The position numbers and the translations under genes are program-made. Below the pieces are notes generated by a model that was not told the origin of the DNA, did no database searches, and saw nothing but the letters and a program-made list of their open reading frames with translations. A stretch of DNA of 64,000 nucleotides from Candidatus Protochlamydia amoebophila UWE25 (GTDB lineage Bacteria > Chlamydiota > Chlamydiia > Chlamydiales > Parachlamydiaceae), in contig NC_005861.2 of the NCBI RefSeq assembly GCF_000011565.2, positions 434,001 to 498,000 of the forward strand. The letters run 5' to 3'. Position 1 is the first letter of the stretch, and each line of letters opens with the position of its first letter. Shown piece by piece: positions 8,388 to 17,115 of the stretch.

Positions 8388-9443
8388 ATGCATCCATCGC
8401 AAGAAGTCAAAAGCTTAAATCTCATTGAGAATGTCAATTTTGACAGAGCATCGAACCCAACAGGCGAATTACAAGGAAGATCAGTTTCCTCCTCTTCCAC
8501 TCACTCATCACCGAGTTTGCAACAGAGTCGAGTCAAACTTGTGCAAGAACAAATTGGTGACAAAATTATGCCTGGTCTTATTAGGAAAGATTCAAATAAA
8601 GAGCCTGTAATAGAGCAAATTTCCAAAAGTGAATTGGAAAATGATAGTTCGCCCATTCATACAAGAAAGGCAAGATCTGATTCTCTGCCTATTTTTTTTG
8701 GATCAAGTATAAAGAAAGAAAAAAATATAAAAAACACTCCCTCTTCTACCTGTTTACAAATAATACCAATAAAAAAATCTGAGGTTGAAAAAACTAGTCC
8801 CATCATTGCCATCGAAGAGAAGAATGAAGCAATCGCTTCAATTCTTTTAGAAATCATAGAGACAGAACAAACCTTTTTTGGAAATTTAGAAAAACTAGAA
8901 AATTTAAGAGAAATGATTGTACACCAAGGAAAATTTTTTAAATTTCTTGATAAATCAGAACTGCAAATCAAACAAGTTTTAGAGAATTTGTTAGGGGAAG
9001 CTCACAAACTGAAGCTTTATTCTGAATTTTTCATTCAAGCTTTACAACACAAATCTCAAACCAAATCAAATTTTCAAACGATTATAGGAATTTTGATGGG
9101 GTTAAATTATCAAACATTTATTAACGTTCCTCATTATTATAATCGCTATTTGAGTTGTTTGAGAAAGCTTCCCTCGAATAAATTGAAAGAAAAATTGAAC
9201 GATAAACTAAAAGAAGAGTTGAATAATCATTTCGAATCGATAGCTGTTACAATGGTCCAAAGGCTTCCTAGATATGAATTATTTATTAAAAGTTTAATCG
9301 AGAAAACAGAACAAGATTTAAACACTTATCAAAAAGAATATACTGATTTAAAAAAAGCTTTAGAAAATGTTCAATTAGCAGTAAGCAAGATGAACCAAAA
9401 CGTGACCTACTCCATTGCTTTACCAAGCCCAAGTTCAAGCTGA
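8388..9443 (+). CDS. Dbl-homology (RhoGEF) domain protein, probable host-targeted effector
   Basis: Seen: 351 residues. Residues 1-145 are polar, Ser/Lys-rich and low-complexity. Residues about 148-338 read as a Dbl-homology domain: conserved region 1 as ILLEIIETEQTFFGNLEKL (151-170), all-helical middle, and conserved region 3 as TMVQRLPRYELFIKSL (288-303), followed by a long helix AVSKMNQNV at the end. The eukaryotic CR3 consensus is PVQRIPRYPLLLKEL. No PH domain follows. No Sec signal. Known: DH domains catalyse GDP/GTP exchange on Rho-family GTPases, which bacteria lack. Inferred: a secreted (probably type III) effector acting on the host cytoskeleton. Only a weak ribosome binding site precedes the ATG. 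The gene sits beside a tRNA in an AT-rich pocket, suggesting acquisition. Similarity by eye; function untested. Confidence 0.72.
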   Translation: MHPSQEVKSLNLIENVNFDRASNPTGELQGRSVSSSSTHSSPSLQQSRVKLVQEQIGDKIMPGLIRKDSNKEPVIEQISKSELENDSSPIHTRKARSDSLPIFFGSSIKKEKNIKNTPSSTCLQIIPIKKSEVEKTSPIIAIEEKNEAIASILLEIIETEQTFFGNLEKLENLREMIVHQGKFFKFLDKSELQIKQVLENLLGEAHKLKLYSEFFIQALQHKSQTKSNFQTIIGILMGLNYQTFINVPHYYNRYLSCLRKLPSNKLKEKLNDKLKEELNNHFESIAVTMVQRLPRYELFIKSLIEKTEQDLNTYQKEYTDLKKALENVQLAVSKMNQNVTYSIALPSPSSS

Positions 9444-9447
9444 AAAT

Positions 9448-11643
9448 CTAAAAATTTGAGTTAAATTTTTTAGTGAGTTGGATGGTATTGTTCGAATCGA
9501 TTTGGTAAAGCCATGTCCAAGTTGGTTGTTGGATTGGAGTCAATTCTTCGATCCAATTATTTCCAGAAGTCGATTTCAAAGTTAAACGATGATGAGCAGG
9601 AACTTCAAAACATTGATTCCCAACTATTGTAAGATGCTCAGCATAAAACTCTGCCCCTTCTTTCAAAACCACTTTCATACATTCATGCCTAACCAGATCA
9701 TTTTTCCAAAATTGTTGTGTGTTTTGAAAATCAATTCCTCGATTTCTAATTGTCACATGATGAAGGGAGCAGCGGGGTTCTTTACCGTAATGGAGAATAC
9801 CTTGTTCATTATACTGTCCAAGTGGTGTAGAAGATTCAAGAATTAAACTTCCTTCAAGATCAATTTGTTTTAAATCTACTTCTGCTAATTCGATTTGGAG
9901 CTCCGAACCTTTTGAGAGACGTCCAAAGCTTATTTTTTGTTGAATAATAGAATAAAGAGGACCTAATGCAGGATGAAAGAGAAATAGGCAAGAAGGTCCA
10001 TTTTGAAGTTGATCTTCAAAAAATTGCTCAGGAGGGACTGTGATTTGACAATAGGATGCTAATAATCTTTGATTATTTAATAAAACATCATAGTAAGCAT
10101 TTTCAGGAGTGGAAATAGGCGATTCTGCAGGTTTATAAGTGTTTTTTGTTGTAGAAATGGTTTTACAGCGATCGTTAAATACGATAAAGGTCTTTAATTC
10201 TTTTTTTAAGCTTTCCTTTGATAATGGGTTCGGAAAGCGATCCATCATGTAATCGGCAATATTTTGCATGGTCGATTCAAGTCTTCCACCAGAAATTTGA
10301 GAAATAATTCCCTGTGCATCTATATAAGGAACCTTAGCTTTCATATTAATTAATTGTCCGGGAATGGGGCAGAGCCTTAATGCATCTTGTATAGCGGGAA
10401 TATGGACAAATAAAATATTGGTATTTGTGGGGTAGATCGAAAAAGAACTTCCTTTTTCAGCAGGTTCTTCCCCGATGCCACGTAAAGTAAAATCTGTATA
10501 TTCTATATTCGTTAAGCGATATTCAAAAAAGTCTGGGTAGTAGGTTTCAATAACAACGTTTGTGCCTTCGGCACTATTAAGTAAGCGCTCGCAAGAAAGA
10601 AAACCAAAAGCTTTTTTCTTTTTACAGCCAATGCCGATTAAACCAAAGATTGAGTTATCCACACTAGCTAGGGGGTTATTGATTTGTCTGACTAATGCTT
10701 GATGAATTCCGATTTCATGTAGCCAAGCAAACACTCCTTGTTCTTCAGCTAACTTCCAGATGACTCCGTGTCCTCCAGGTTTCAAGTTTAAAGTTAAGAG
10801 AGCTGATAAAGACCAATTTCCTTCTTCTGTAACAACAGGAACAAGAGGTTGAATAAAAAAATGAAAGAGTTCCGCAGATCTACCGAACCAGTTTGAATGT
10901 TGGCAAATGTCTAAAATATGCGCATGATTATTTTTTTCCATTGAGGTCATCATGGCGATAGGCGTTTGGATTTGCCGATTGTAAAGTTTAAAGTAAAGAT
11001 ATTCTCTTGCTTGTAAATCTCTGATTAATCCTTCTAGTAGTGTTTTCCCTAAAAAAGGTAAAACAGCTGCGGGAAGTGGAGTTGAGGTAGTTTCGTCAAT
11101 AAGATTAAGCCGATCTCCCGCTCCACCCACTGGGTAAATTTCAGCAATTTTATCTAGATTTTCTATCCCTGTTGTAATCATTTGTTTAACTAGGGGTGTT
11201 TCTTTACCTAAATAAAGTCCTTCTGGCTTAATATAATTAACGTTGTTGAGAATGGGATTTTTTTTTGTTTTTTGAGAAGAAATCATGGATAAGATTGTTA
11301 AATGATAACCAGCAATTCCTCCCATATAAGCATAAAATTCATCAATCCTAACAAGTTGGTGCATCAATTTTTTCAATAGATTAAGACATTTTTCATCTTG
11401 GTCAATGAAATCGCGGAGAATAATAGGGCCTTGACCGATCGCGATCAAAGATTTGAGTGCACATTCTCCCTCAGGACTTAAGGTATTTATCATTTTTTTT
11501 AGGGCAGGGTTTGCTTGAAGAAAATCAATGACAACTGAAAGGTTATTGAAGATTTGATTTTTTTCAAATGTCGATTGCGTTTTTTGCAGTTTGGTTACCA
11601 AATATTGCAAATCTCGAATTTGCTGCTCTAAATTTACACTCAT
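9448..11643 (-). CDS. UGP3-like UTP--sugar-1-phosphate uridylyltransferase family protein
   Basis: Seen: 731 residues. A helical N-terminal region (1-150), then a nucleotidyltransferase core starting at YPVGGAGDRLNLIDE (near 170), with TPLPAAVLPFLGKTLLEGL, QAREYLYFKLYN, KPGGHGVIWKLA and GFLSCERLLNSAEGTNVV. The C-terminal 150 residues look like a beta-helical tail. Known, from memory: this ordered set of motifs is that of the plant chloroplast UDP-glucose pyrophosphorylase UGP3, which supplies UDP-glucose for sulfolipid synthesis, and it differs from the usual bacterial GalU and from eukaryotic UGP1. Inferred: makes a UDP-sugar from UTP. Substrate not fixed by sequence. It converges on the RhoGEF-like gene with a 4-nt gap. 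Confidence 0.65.
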   Translation of the reverse strand: MSVNLEQQIRDLQYLVTKLQKTQSTFEKNQIFNNLSVVIDFLQANPALKKMINTLSPEGECALKSLIAIGQGPIILRDFIDQDEKCLNLLKKLMHQLVRIDEFYAYMGGIAGYHLTILSMISSQKTKKNPILNNVNYIKPEGLYLGKETPLVKQMITTGIENLDKIAEIYPVGGAGDRLNLIDETTSTPLPAAVLPFLGKTLLEGLIRDLQAREYLYFKLYNRQIQTPIAMMTSMEKNNHAHILDICQHSNWFGRSAELFHFFIQPLVPVVTEEGNWSLSALLTLNLKPGGHGVIWKLAEEQGVFAWLHEIGIHQALVRQINNPLASVDNSIFGLIGIGCKKKKAFGFLSCERLLNSAEGTNVVIETYYPDFFEYRLTNIEYTDFTLRGIGEEPAEKGSSFSIYPTNTNILFVHIPAIQDALRLCPIPGQLINMKAKVPYIDAQGIISQISGGRLESTMQNIADYMMDRFPNPLSKESLKKELKTFIVFNDRCKTISTTKNTYKPAESPISTPENAYYDVLLNNQRLLASYCQITVPPEQFFEDQLQNGPSCLFLFHPALGPLYSIIQQKISFGRLSKGSELQIELAEVDLKQIDLEGSLILESSTPLGQYNEQGILHYGKEPRCSLHHVTIRNRGIDFQNTQQFWKNDLVRHECMKVVLKEGAEFYAEHLTIVGNQCFEVPAHHRLTLKSTSGNNWIEELTPIQQPTWTWLYQIDSNNTIQLTKKFNSNF

Positions 11644-12000
11644 TTTGCTCCAACAATATACCTTCTAAAACCCTATTCCGATCAGATCTTAACAATGAAA
11701 CGTGAAAGGATGCCCTAATTATAAATTTTATACCATGTTAAAAATTATTTATTGATTAGAAGAGGCCTATAAATCAAAATAGAAGAGAGACTTGCCATTT
11801 AACAGTAAAATTCTTTTGTTTTGAGTATCTAAGGATCTTTGTTTTCTGTTAAAGTACTTTTTTAATCTGCATTTTGGATTTTTATTCTTGCTAAACAAAA
11901 TGTTTTGACTAGAAAATCCAACAGAGATAATAAAAGAATTCGAATAAGATGACTCAGTGTCTCATTTAATAGTGTTCATCAATATCAAAGGAGATTTAGG
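11644..12000. other. Divergent intergenic region
   Basis: 357 bases between two divergent genes. It holds the promoter of the SWIB gene (listed separately) and presumably that of the UGP3-like gene; no small gene or structured RNA is apparent. Confidence 0.6.
11905..11933 (+). promoter_or_regulatory. Sigma-70-type promoter of the SWIB gene
   Basis: TTGACT (11905-11910), 17-nt spacer, TAATAA (11928-11933). This is a near-consensus housekeeping promoter and lies about 67 nt before the SWIB start codon. Spacing and both boxes fit sigma-66/sigma-70 recognition. Confidence 0.7.
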
Positions 12001-12297
12001 ATGACAAAAGATACTAAAGACAAAAAAAATTCTGCGTTTATGAGACCCGTGCAAGTTAGCGAAGTTCTTGCTGAAATCGTTGGAAATGGCCCTATGCCAA
12101 GAACTGAAGTGACCAAACGTGTATGGGATTATATCAAAAAAAATAAATTACAAGATCAAACCAATAAACGTAATATCAATCCCGATGCCAAACTTGGTAA
12201 AGTATTGGGATCAGATCAATCAATTGATATGTTTAAAATGACTAGCAAAATTGCCAAGCATTTAAAAGAACCTGAAATGTCTAGTACTAAACAATAA
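12001..12297 (+). CDS. SWIB/MDM2 domain protein
   Basis: Seen: 98 residues, almost all one SWIB domain (about residues 14-92: RPVQVSEVLAEIVGNGPMPR, VWDYIKKNKLQDQTNKRNI, GKVLGSDQSIDMFKMTSKIA). AGGAGATTTAGG precedes the ATG. Known: SWIB domains are eukaryotic chromatin-remodelling modules; Chlamydiae carry a stand-alone SWIB protein and one fused to topoisomerase I. Inferred: a chromatin- or nucleoid-associated role, probably in developmental chromosome condensation; not demonstrated. It has its own promoter and terminator. SWIB-yaeI-ispD-truA-HAD is, from memory, CT460-CT464 in C. trachomatis. Confidence 0.93.
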   Translation: MTKDTKDKKNSAFMRPVQVSEVLAEIVGNGPMPRTEVTKRVWDYIKKNKLQDQTNKRNINPDAKLGKVLGSDQSIDMFKMTSKIAKHLKEPEMSSTKQ

Positions 12298-12344
12298 AAT
12301 TTGTTTGGTTCCGGTCATCCTTTTTAGCTTTAAGTAAATTAATC

Positions 12345-12381
12345 ATGCGTCTGTAAACATAAATTTACAGACGCATTTTTT
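12345..12381 (+). terminator. Intrinsic terminator of the SWIB gene
   Basis: Perfect 13-bp stem ATGCGTCTGTAAA (12345-12357) / TTTACAGACGCAT (12364-12376), 6-nt loop, then TTTTT. A textbook intrinsic terminator 48 nt after the SWIB stop; it separates SWIB from the yaeI-ispD-truA operon. Confidence 0.9.
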
Positions 12382-12477
12382 ACTTAGTCTACCTTTTATT
12401 TATTTTCCATTCCCCGCTATAATAGCGAAATTTCAATTAGGCAAAATCATAGAATAATTTTAAGCGATGTTTATGGA

Positions 12478-13449
12478 ATGGTTATGAATACTAAAAAGAC
12501 ATGGAGTGAATGGCTTTGGGATTTCTGGTGTATCGTGTCTATTATAGGAATTTGGCCTCGCTTTATTGAACCACAATTATTAGGTGTTTCAAAGTTGACA
12601 TTGCCTATTGCTAATCTTCCTTCGTCTTTAAGTGGGCTGACTATTCTTCAATTTAGTGATCTACACTGGAACAACTTATTTTCAAAAAGATTAGAAAAAA
12701 AGTTAATTAATAAAATTAAACGATTGAAACCCGATATTATTGTTTTTACGGGAGACTGGATATGCCGTTCAAAAATCGAAAAGAAAGAACAATTAAAATT
12801 TTTTTTAAATCAATTACAGGCTCCCCTGGGTTGCTTTACCATTTTTGGTAATCATGATTATGACCGCTTTGTGACCATAAATGAAAAAGGGGATTATGAT
12901 GTGGAATATCCTTCCTCTTCTTCAAATATCGGAAAAGGGTTTGGACGTTTATTGAGTTCTATTCGCTTAACAGGAAAGGTGACTGACGCTGCAAAATCAA
13001 CCCTAATTCATGCAGAGCTTTGCGAACTGCTGAAAGAAACTCCTTTTCAAATGCTCGATAATGAAACAATAACTATTTCTCACAAGAATAAGCAATTGAA
13101 TATTTGTGGTCTCGGCGAGTATTCTTTGGGTCGCTTTGATCCTGAAAAAGCTTTTCGGAAATACAATAAGGCGTATCCAGGTGTTATCCTTTCTCATCAT
13201 CCAGATACAATTGAAATCCTTAAAAAATATCCCGGAGATCTTATATTAGTAGGCCATACGCATGGAGGTCAGGTTAACCTTCCATTTTTTTGGAGTAAAT
13301 TTACTCAACTTGAGAACAAAAAATATAAGCGAGGGCTTAAAATCGTGGATAAAAAATGGGCTTACATCAATCGTGGAATTGGTAGTGTTATCCATTTTCG
13401 TTGGTTTGCTACGCCTGAGTTGACTTTGATGACTTTAAAACAAGGATAA
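12478..13449 (+). CDS. yaeI: Membrane-associated metallophosphoesterase (YaeI/YkuE type)
   Basis: Seen: 323 residues with a hydrophobic N-terminal segment ([16 protein letters not shown]) acting as anchor or signal, then the calcineurin-like metal ligands in order: FSDLHWN, GDWICR, GNHDYD, LSHHPD and GHTHGGQ. Known: E. coli YaeI and B. subtilis YkuE are Tat- or membrane-linked phosphodiesterases; the wider family includes the lipid A precursor enzyme LpxG/LpxI-type UDP-diacylglucosamine hydrolases, and the Chlamydia homologue (CT461) has been described as LpxG. Inferred: UDP-2,3-diacylglucosamine hydrolysis in lipid A synthesis is therefore plausible. Two in-frame ATGs (12478, 12484) precede it without a clear ribosome binding site. 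Next gene ispD starts 1 nt later, so they are co-transcribed. Confidence 0.85.
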
Positions 13450-13450
13450 G

Positions 13451-14143
13451 ATGGAACATCAACTAATTCCTTTTACAGTTGTTCTTTTAGCTGGTGGAAT
13501 GGGAACCAGAATGAAAAATCTTATTCCCAAACAATATCTAACTATTCAAGAAAAACCTATTGCTTTACATAGCTTTGAGAAATTGGCTTCAATGCCTGAA
13601 ATTGAGCAAATGATTGTTGTTTGCGAACCTCAATACGAACAACTTTTTACAGTCTATAAGTTGAATAAGCCTCTTATTTTTGCGAGACCAGGATTGCGTA
13701 GACAAGATTCTTTATGGAATGGAATTAAATTAATAGCTGGCAATCCCTTGGTTTGTATCCATGATTCTGCCCGTCCTTTTATTGAAATCGATCGGATTAG
13801 ACAAACTGTTGCGGAAGCGGAAAAATGGGGGGCTGCTGTATTGGGTGTACGAGTAAAAGCGACGATTAAGATTTGTGAAGAAAAGCAATTTATCGTCAAT
13901 ACTCCAAATCGCGCATTTCTTTGGGAAATGCAAACACCTCAAATTGTGAGGCTAAAACTTCTTTATGACGGTTTTTCTGTTGCTCAAAAAAATGAATTAA
14001 CTGTAAGTGATGATGTTTCCTTAGTGGAATTAATAGATAAACCAGTCAAAGTGGTTGAGGGATCTTATCTTAATATTAAAATTACAACACCAGAAGATCT
14101 TCTGATCGCTCAAAGTATTTTAAAAAATCATGCATTGCTATAA
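13451..14143 (+). CDS. ispD: 2-C-methyl-D-erythritol 4-phosphate cytidylyltransferase
   Basis: Third step of the MEP isoprenoid pathway: MEP plus CTP gives CDP-ME. Seen: nucleotide-binding [12 protein letters not shown] with K at PKQYLTI, the ribose-binding [21 protein letters not shown], and [10 protein letters not shown] near the C-terminus. 230 residues, family norm. The start is 1 nt after the yaeI stop and the end overlaps truA by 14 nt, a tight operon. The upstream products feed uppS, also in this window. Confidence 0.95.
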
Positions 14144-14900
14144 ATTAACGATAGCTTACGATGGAACGAACTACAGTGGATGGCAAATCCAACCTAATGC
14201 TTCTTCCATCCAACAAAAAATTCAAGAAGCTCTTTGCATTCTTTTAAAAAAAGAAAAAGTTGTTTTGGTAGGTTCAGGACGCACGGATGCTGGAGTTCAT
14301 GCCAAAGGGCAAGTAGCTCATTTTCATTTTCAAGACTATATCGATCTATCACGCCTTCACGTTTCCTTAAATGGATTATTGCCGCGCGATATTCGTATTA
14401 AAGCAGTTGAGCCTGTTTCACCTCGGTTTCATTCGCAGTACAGTGCAATTCGAAAAGAATATCATTATTATTTGCATTTAAATAAAGTGATGGACCCTTT
14501 TCAACGTTTATATAGCTGGCATTTCCAAAGAAAAATAGATGTAAATATATTAAAAAAAGCGGCTATTTTATTTACGGGCACTCATGATTTTACCTCATTT
14601 GCTAATGAAGCTCACAGAGGAACTGCAGCTAAAAATCCAGTAAGAACTCTTTATCGTTTAGATATCAAACCAAACGAAGGAGGCCTTCGATTAGAATTTG
14701 AAGGGGATGGATTTTTGTATAAGATGGTAAGAAACATCGTTGGAACTTTAATGGATGTTGCTTCACATAAAAGAGCTATAGAAGAAATTAATCAGATTTT
14801 TGCTGCTAAAAATCGTCGTCAGGCAAGCCTTGCTGCTCCACCTGAAGGACTTTTTCTTATTCAAGTTTTTTACGAAAATGAAAATGGATGTTTGGATTAA
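14130..14900 (+). CDS. truA: tRNA pseudouridine(38-40) synthase
   Basis: Isomerises uridines 38-40 in the anticodon arm of many tRNAs. Seen: [17 protein letters not shown] at the N-terminus, catalytic Asp in [22 protein letters not shown], and [10 protein letters not shown]. 256 residues, as expected. It overlaps the end of ispD by 14 nt in another frame, implying translational coupling. A short 11-nt gap separates it from the convergent HAD gene. Confidence 0.96.
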
Positions 14901-14911
14901 TTTTAATTTTT

Positions 14912-15595
14912 TTAAGGATGATTATTTTCTGTAATCGTATTAAAATTTGGGTAATAGCTTAATTCCGGAGCTAATACTTCATTTAAGTAAGGGGAATTAG
15001 GAGGGCAAACTAAAACAGCTTTCGCTTGTGTTTGTAAAAGAGCATTTAATCCTCTTGGGCTGTCTTCAAAACCGATTACTTTATCTTCTTTTTCAGCATA
15101 TCTTTCGATAGCGGTTAAATAACACTGTGGGTCAGGTTTGGGGTGAATATAATCTTCTCTTGTTATCCAATAAGGAATGGAGTTTAAAATAGGGTTTTGT
15201 TCTCGAATAGTTTTAATAAGTTGAAAAGCAGAATGAGTAACGACACACCGATTAATATTAGCTTCTTTTAATGCCAGTAAAAGATCGCTAACACCTGGCA
15301 TTAATTGTACACGGCCTTCTTGTAAAAGTTTCATAAAAGCTTTTTTCTTTTCTTCATATAAAATGTTCCACTCAGGTTCTTGCTGATAAAGGGCTGGAAA
15401 TTGAGCGTATATAGCATCCCTTAAGCCATTGGCATGGTGGTGTGCAAATCCTGAATATTGCTCAAAACTCCAAGTAATTTTAAATCCTCTTTGTTCACAC
15501 ATTTTTTGATAGGCTTGAAAGTGTAAAATTTCGGTATTGACCAGAAGTCCATCGAAATCAAATAAAAAAAGTTGATAATGTTGAATCCAATTCAT
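14912..15595 (-). CDS. HAD-superfamily phosphatase (beta-phosphoglucomutase/phosphoglycolate-phosphatase-like)
   Basis: Seen: 227 residues with motif I FDFDGLLVNTE (nucleophile Asp14), an alpha-helical cap, motif II VVTHS, motif III Lys in HPKPDPQCY and motif IV FEDSPRGL. This is the HAD subfamily IA, which includes beta-phosphoglucomutases and sugar or phosphoglycolate phosphatases. Substrate cannot be fixed from sequence; the C. trachomatis gene in this place (CT464, from memory) is called phosphoglycolate phosphatase. It is convergent with truA and divergent from the next lipoprotein. Confidence 0.85.
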   Translation of the reverse strand: MNWIQHYQLFLFDFDGLLVNTEILHFQAYQKMCEQRGFKITWSFEQYSGFAHHHANGLRDAIYAQFPALYQQEPEWNILYEEKKKAFMKLLQEGRVQLMPGVSDLLLALKEANINRCVVTHSAFQLIKTIREQNPILNSIPYWITREDYIHPKPDPQCYLTAIERYAEKEDKVIGFEDSPRGLNALLQTQAKAVLVCPPNSPYLNEVLAPELSYYPNFNTITENNHP

Positions 15596-15683
15596 AAATC
15601 TACTGAAATTTACCTTCTTGAGAAGTGTTTATTTTAAAAATGATATAATAACAAATTCCAAAAATAAATGGGCAAATTGTCAT

Positions 15684-16544
15684 ATGTTTCAAGTTATCAT
15701 AGCTAATAAGTTAAATCTATTACCCTTAAAATTTCTGGTTATTTTTTTTATTTTTCTTACTAGTTGTTCTTCTTCCTCTAAATCCACAGCTACTCCTTCT
15801 TCATTAACTGGAGAATATATTTATCGTCACCACGAAGATTCTCAGATTCAAGTTGAACCAATGATTTTTGTTAAACGTAAAACCTATCCTTGGGAAGAAA
15901 ATCAATCTGGTGCTTATCCAAAAATTACTAAAGATTTTTTTCGTTGTAAAGGAACGAGTTTAAATCCTGTACGTCTAGTTCAAAAAGAAAAAGAACTAGT
16001 CCGTTATTATGATTGTGGGGGTCCACAAAAACATAGTCTTCCTCTTAAAAATCAAAAAGAATTTATTTATCCTATCTTAATTGATTTATTAAATTACATT
16101 CAGGTTAAAACAAATAAACGAGTTGTAATTACATGTGGTCATTGCTGCCCTGATCATAATGTGTATGTGGATTCTTCTCCCTCGTATCAATTTAATAAAC
16201 ATCTCATTGGTGCAGAAGTCGATTTTTACGTTCAAGGGCTTGAGTATCAGCCTGAAAAGATTATTGAATTGATTTTGAATTATTATCAAGAGATGCCTAA
16301 ATATAAGGGGTTAAAAGATTTTCAAGAATTTAAACGTTATGAAAAAGGAGACAGTAAGGTTTCTACCAAACCATGGTACAATCAAGAGATTTTTTTAAAG
16401 TTGATAAAAAAAAGTGAAGGAAGAGACTTCGATAATCGTCATTCTTACCCTTATCTCTGTGTGCAAGTTCGCTACGACTGGGAAACTAAACAAAAAGTGC
16501 ATTATTCATGGAGTCAAGCATTCGGTAATTTTCATCGATGGTAA
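15684..16544 (+). CDS. Lipoprotein with peptidase M15-like motif
   Basis: Seen: from the ATG at 15684 the protein has 286 residues, with a hydrophobic signal and lipobox LTSC (Cys28). A motif ITCGHCCPDHN, then YQFNKHLIGAEVDFYV, resembles the M15 (VanY / D,D-carboxypeptidase) zinc pattern S-x-H-x-x-G-x-A-x-D. The C-terminus ends YSWSQAFGNFHRW, where a second His could act. An in-frame upstream TTG (15618) is possible but adds a non-signal leader; no clear ribosome binding site precedes either. Inferred: outer-membrane-anchored or periplasmic cell-wall peptidase, or a catalytically altered relative. Family assignment by motif only. Confidence 0.6.
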   Translation: MFQVIIANKLNLLPLKFLVIFFIFLTSCSSSSKSTATPSSLTGEYIYRHHEDSQIQVEPMIFVKRKTYPWEENQSGAYPKITKDFFRCKGTSLNPVRLVQKEKELVRYYDCGGPQKHSLPLKNQKEFIYPILIDLLNYIQVKTNKRVVITCGHCCPDHNVYVDSSPSYQFNKHLIGAEVDFYVQGLEYQPEKIIELILNYYQEMPKYKGLKDFQEFKRYEKGDSKVSTKPWYNQEIFLKLIKKSEGRDFDNRHSYPYLCVQVRYDWETKQKVHYSWSQAFGNFHRW

Positions 16545-16549
16545 TTCTT

Positions 16550-16577
16550 TTGACAAAATTGAGCAGATATGTATGAT
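16550..16577 (+). promoter_or_regulatory. Promoter of tRNA-Leu(CAA)
   Basis: TTGACA (16550-16555, perfect consensus), 16-nt spacer, TATGAT (16572-16577). It ends 16 nt before the mature 5' end of the tRNA and begins 5 nt after the preceding stop codon. Confidence 0.75.
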
Positions 16578-16593
16578 ATTAACATCAATATTT

Positions 16594-16676
16594 GCCGATG
16601 TGGCGGAATGGTAGACGCGGTAGACTCAAAATCTACTTCTAGCAATAGAGTGCTGGTTCGAGTCCGGTCATCGGCA
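16594..16676 (+). tRNA. tRNA-Leu (anticodon CAA)
   Basis: Class II tRNA of 83 nt: acceptor GCCGATG/CATCGGC, anticodon stem GTAGA/TCTAC around loop CTCAAAA (anticodon CAA, codon TTG), long variable arm, T loop GTTCGAGTC, discriminator A. CCA not encoded. Complete unit with its own promoter and terminator. Confidence 0.95.
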
Positions 16677-16683
16677 AATCCCT

Positions 16684-16718
16684 AACCGAATGTTTCTTAA
16701 GAAACATTCGGTTTTTTT
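16684..16718 (+). terminator. Intrinsic terminator of tRNA-Leu(CAA)
   Basis: Perfect 13-bp stem: AACCGAATGTTTC, loop TTAA, then the exact reverse complement (16701-16713), followed by TTTTT. Starts 8 nt after the tRNA. Confidence 0.92.
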
Positions 16719-16746
16719 AAGCTCAAAAAATTTTAAAGGAAATATT

Positions 16747-17115
16747 ATGAACCCTATTGGTATGCAGCTCGCGTGGATTACTGTCTCGAATATTAATAGT
16801 GCTATTAAATTTTACACAGAAATTATGGGTTTTGAACTTCGTGAGTTTAATGAACATTTTGGATGGGCCGAGCTTTCAGGCAAGGAAGGAGCACGTTTAG
16901 GCCTAGCTCAGGCTAATGCTGATTTTGGCTATAAGCCTGGAACTAATGCAATTGTAACAATTACAGTGGATAATATTGAAAAAGCGCGTGAAGAATTAGA
17001 ACACAAACAAGTCAACCTGATTGATGGAATTATTGAAATACCAGGTGAGGTTAAGTTGCAAACATTTACAGATGTTGACGGTAACATTTTTCAGCTATGC
17101 CAGCGATTAAAATAA
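16747..17115 (+). CDS. VOC (glyoxalase/bleomycin-resistance) family protein
   Basis: Seen: 122 residues, one vicinal-oxygen-chelate fold: QLAWITVSNINSAIKFY with TEIMGFEL at the N-terminus, GWAELSG in the middle and a C-terminal half ending VDGNIFQLCQRL. AAAGGA ahead of the ATG at 16747 decides the start; an earlier in-frame codon lies in the tRNA terminator. Known: VOC proteins bind a divalent metal and include lyases, dioxygenases and resistance proteins. Substrate unknown. It stands alone after the tRNA-Leu terminator. Confidence 0.8.
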   Translation: MNPIGMQLAWITVSNINSAIKFYTEIMGFELREFNEHFGWAELSGKEGARLGLAQANADFGYKPGTNAIVTITVDNIEKAREELEHKQVNLIDGIIEIPGEVKLQTFTDVDGNIFQLCQRLK

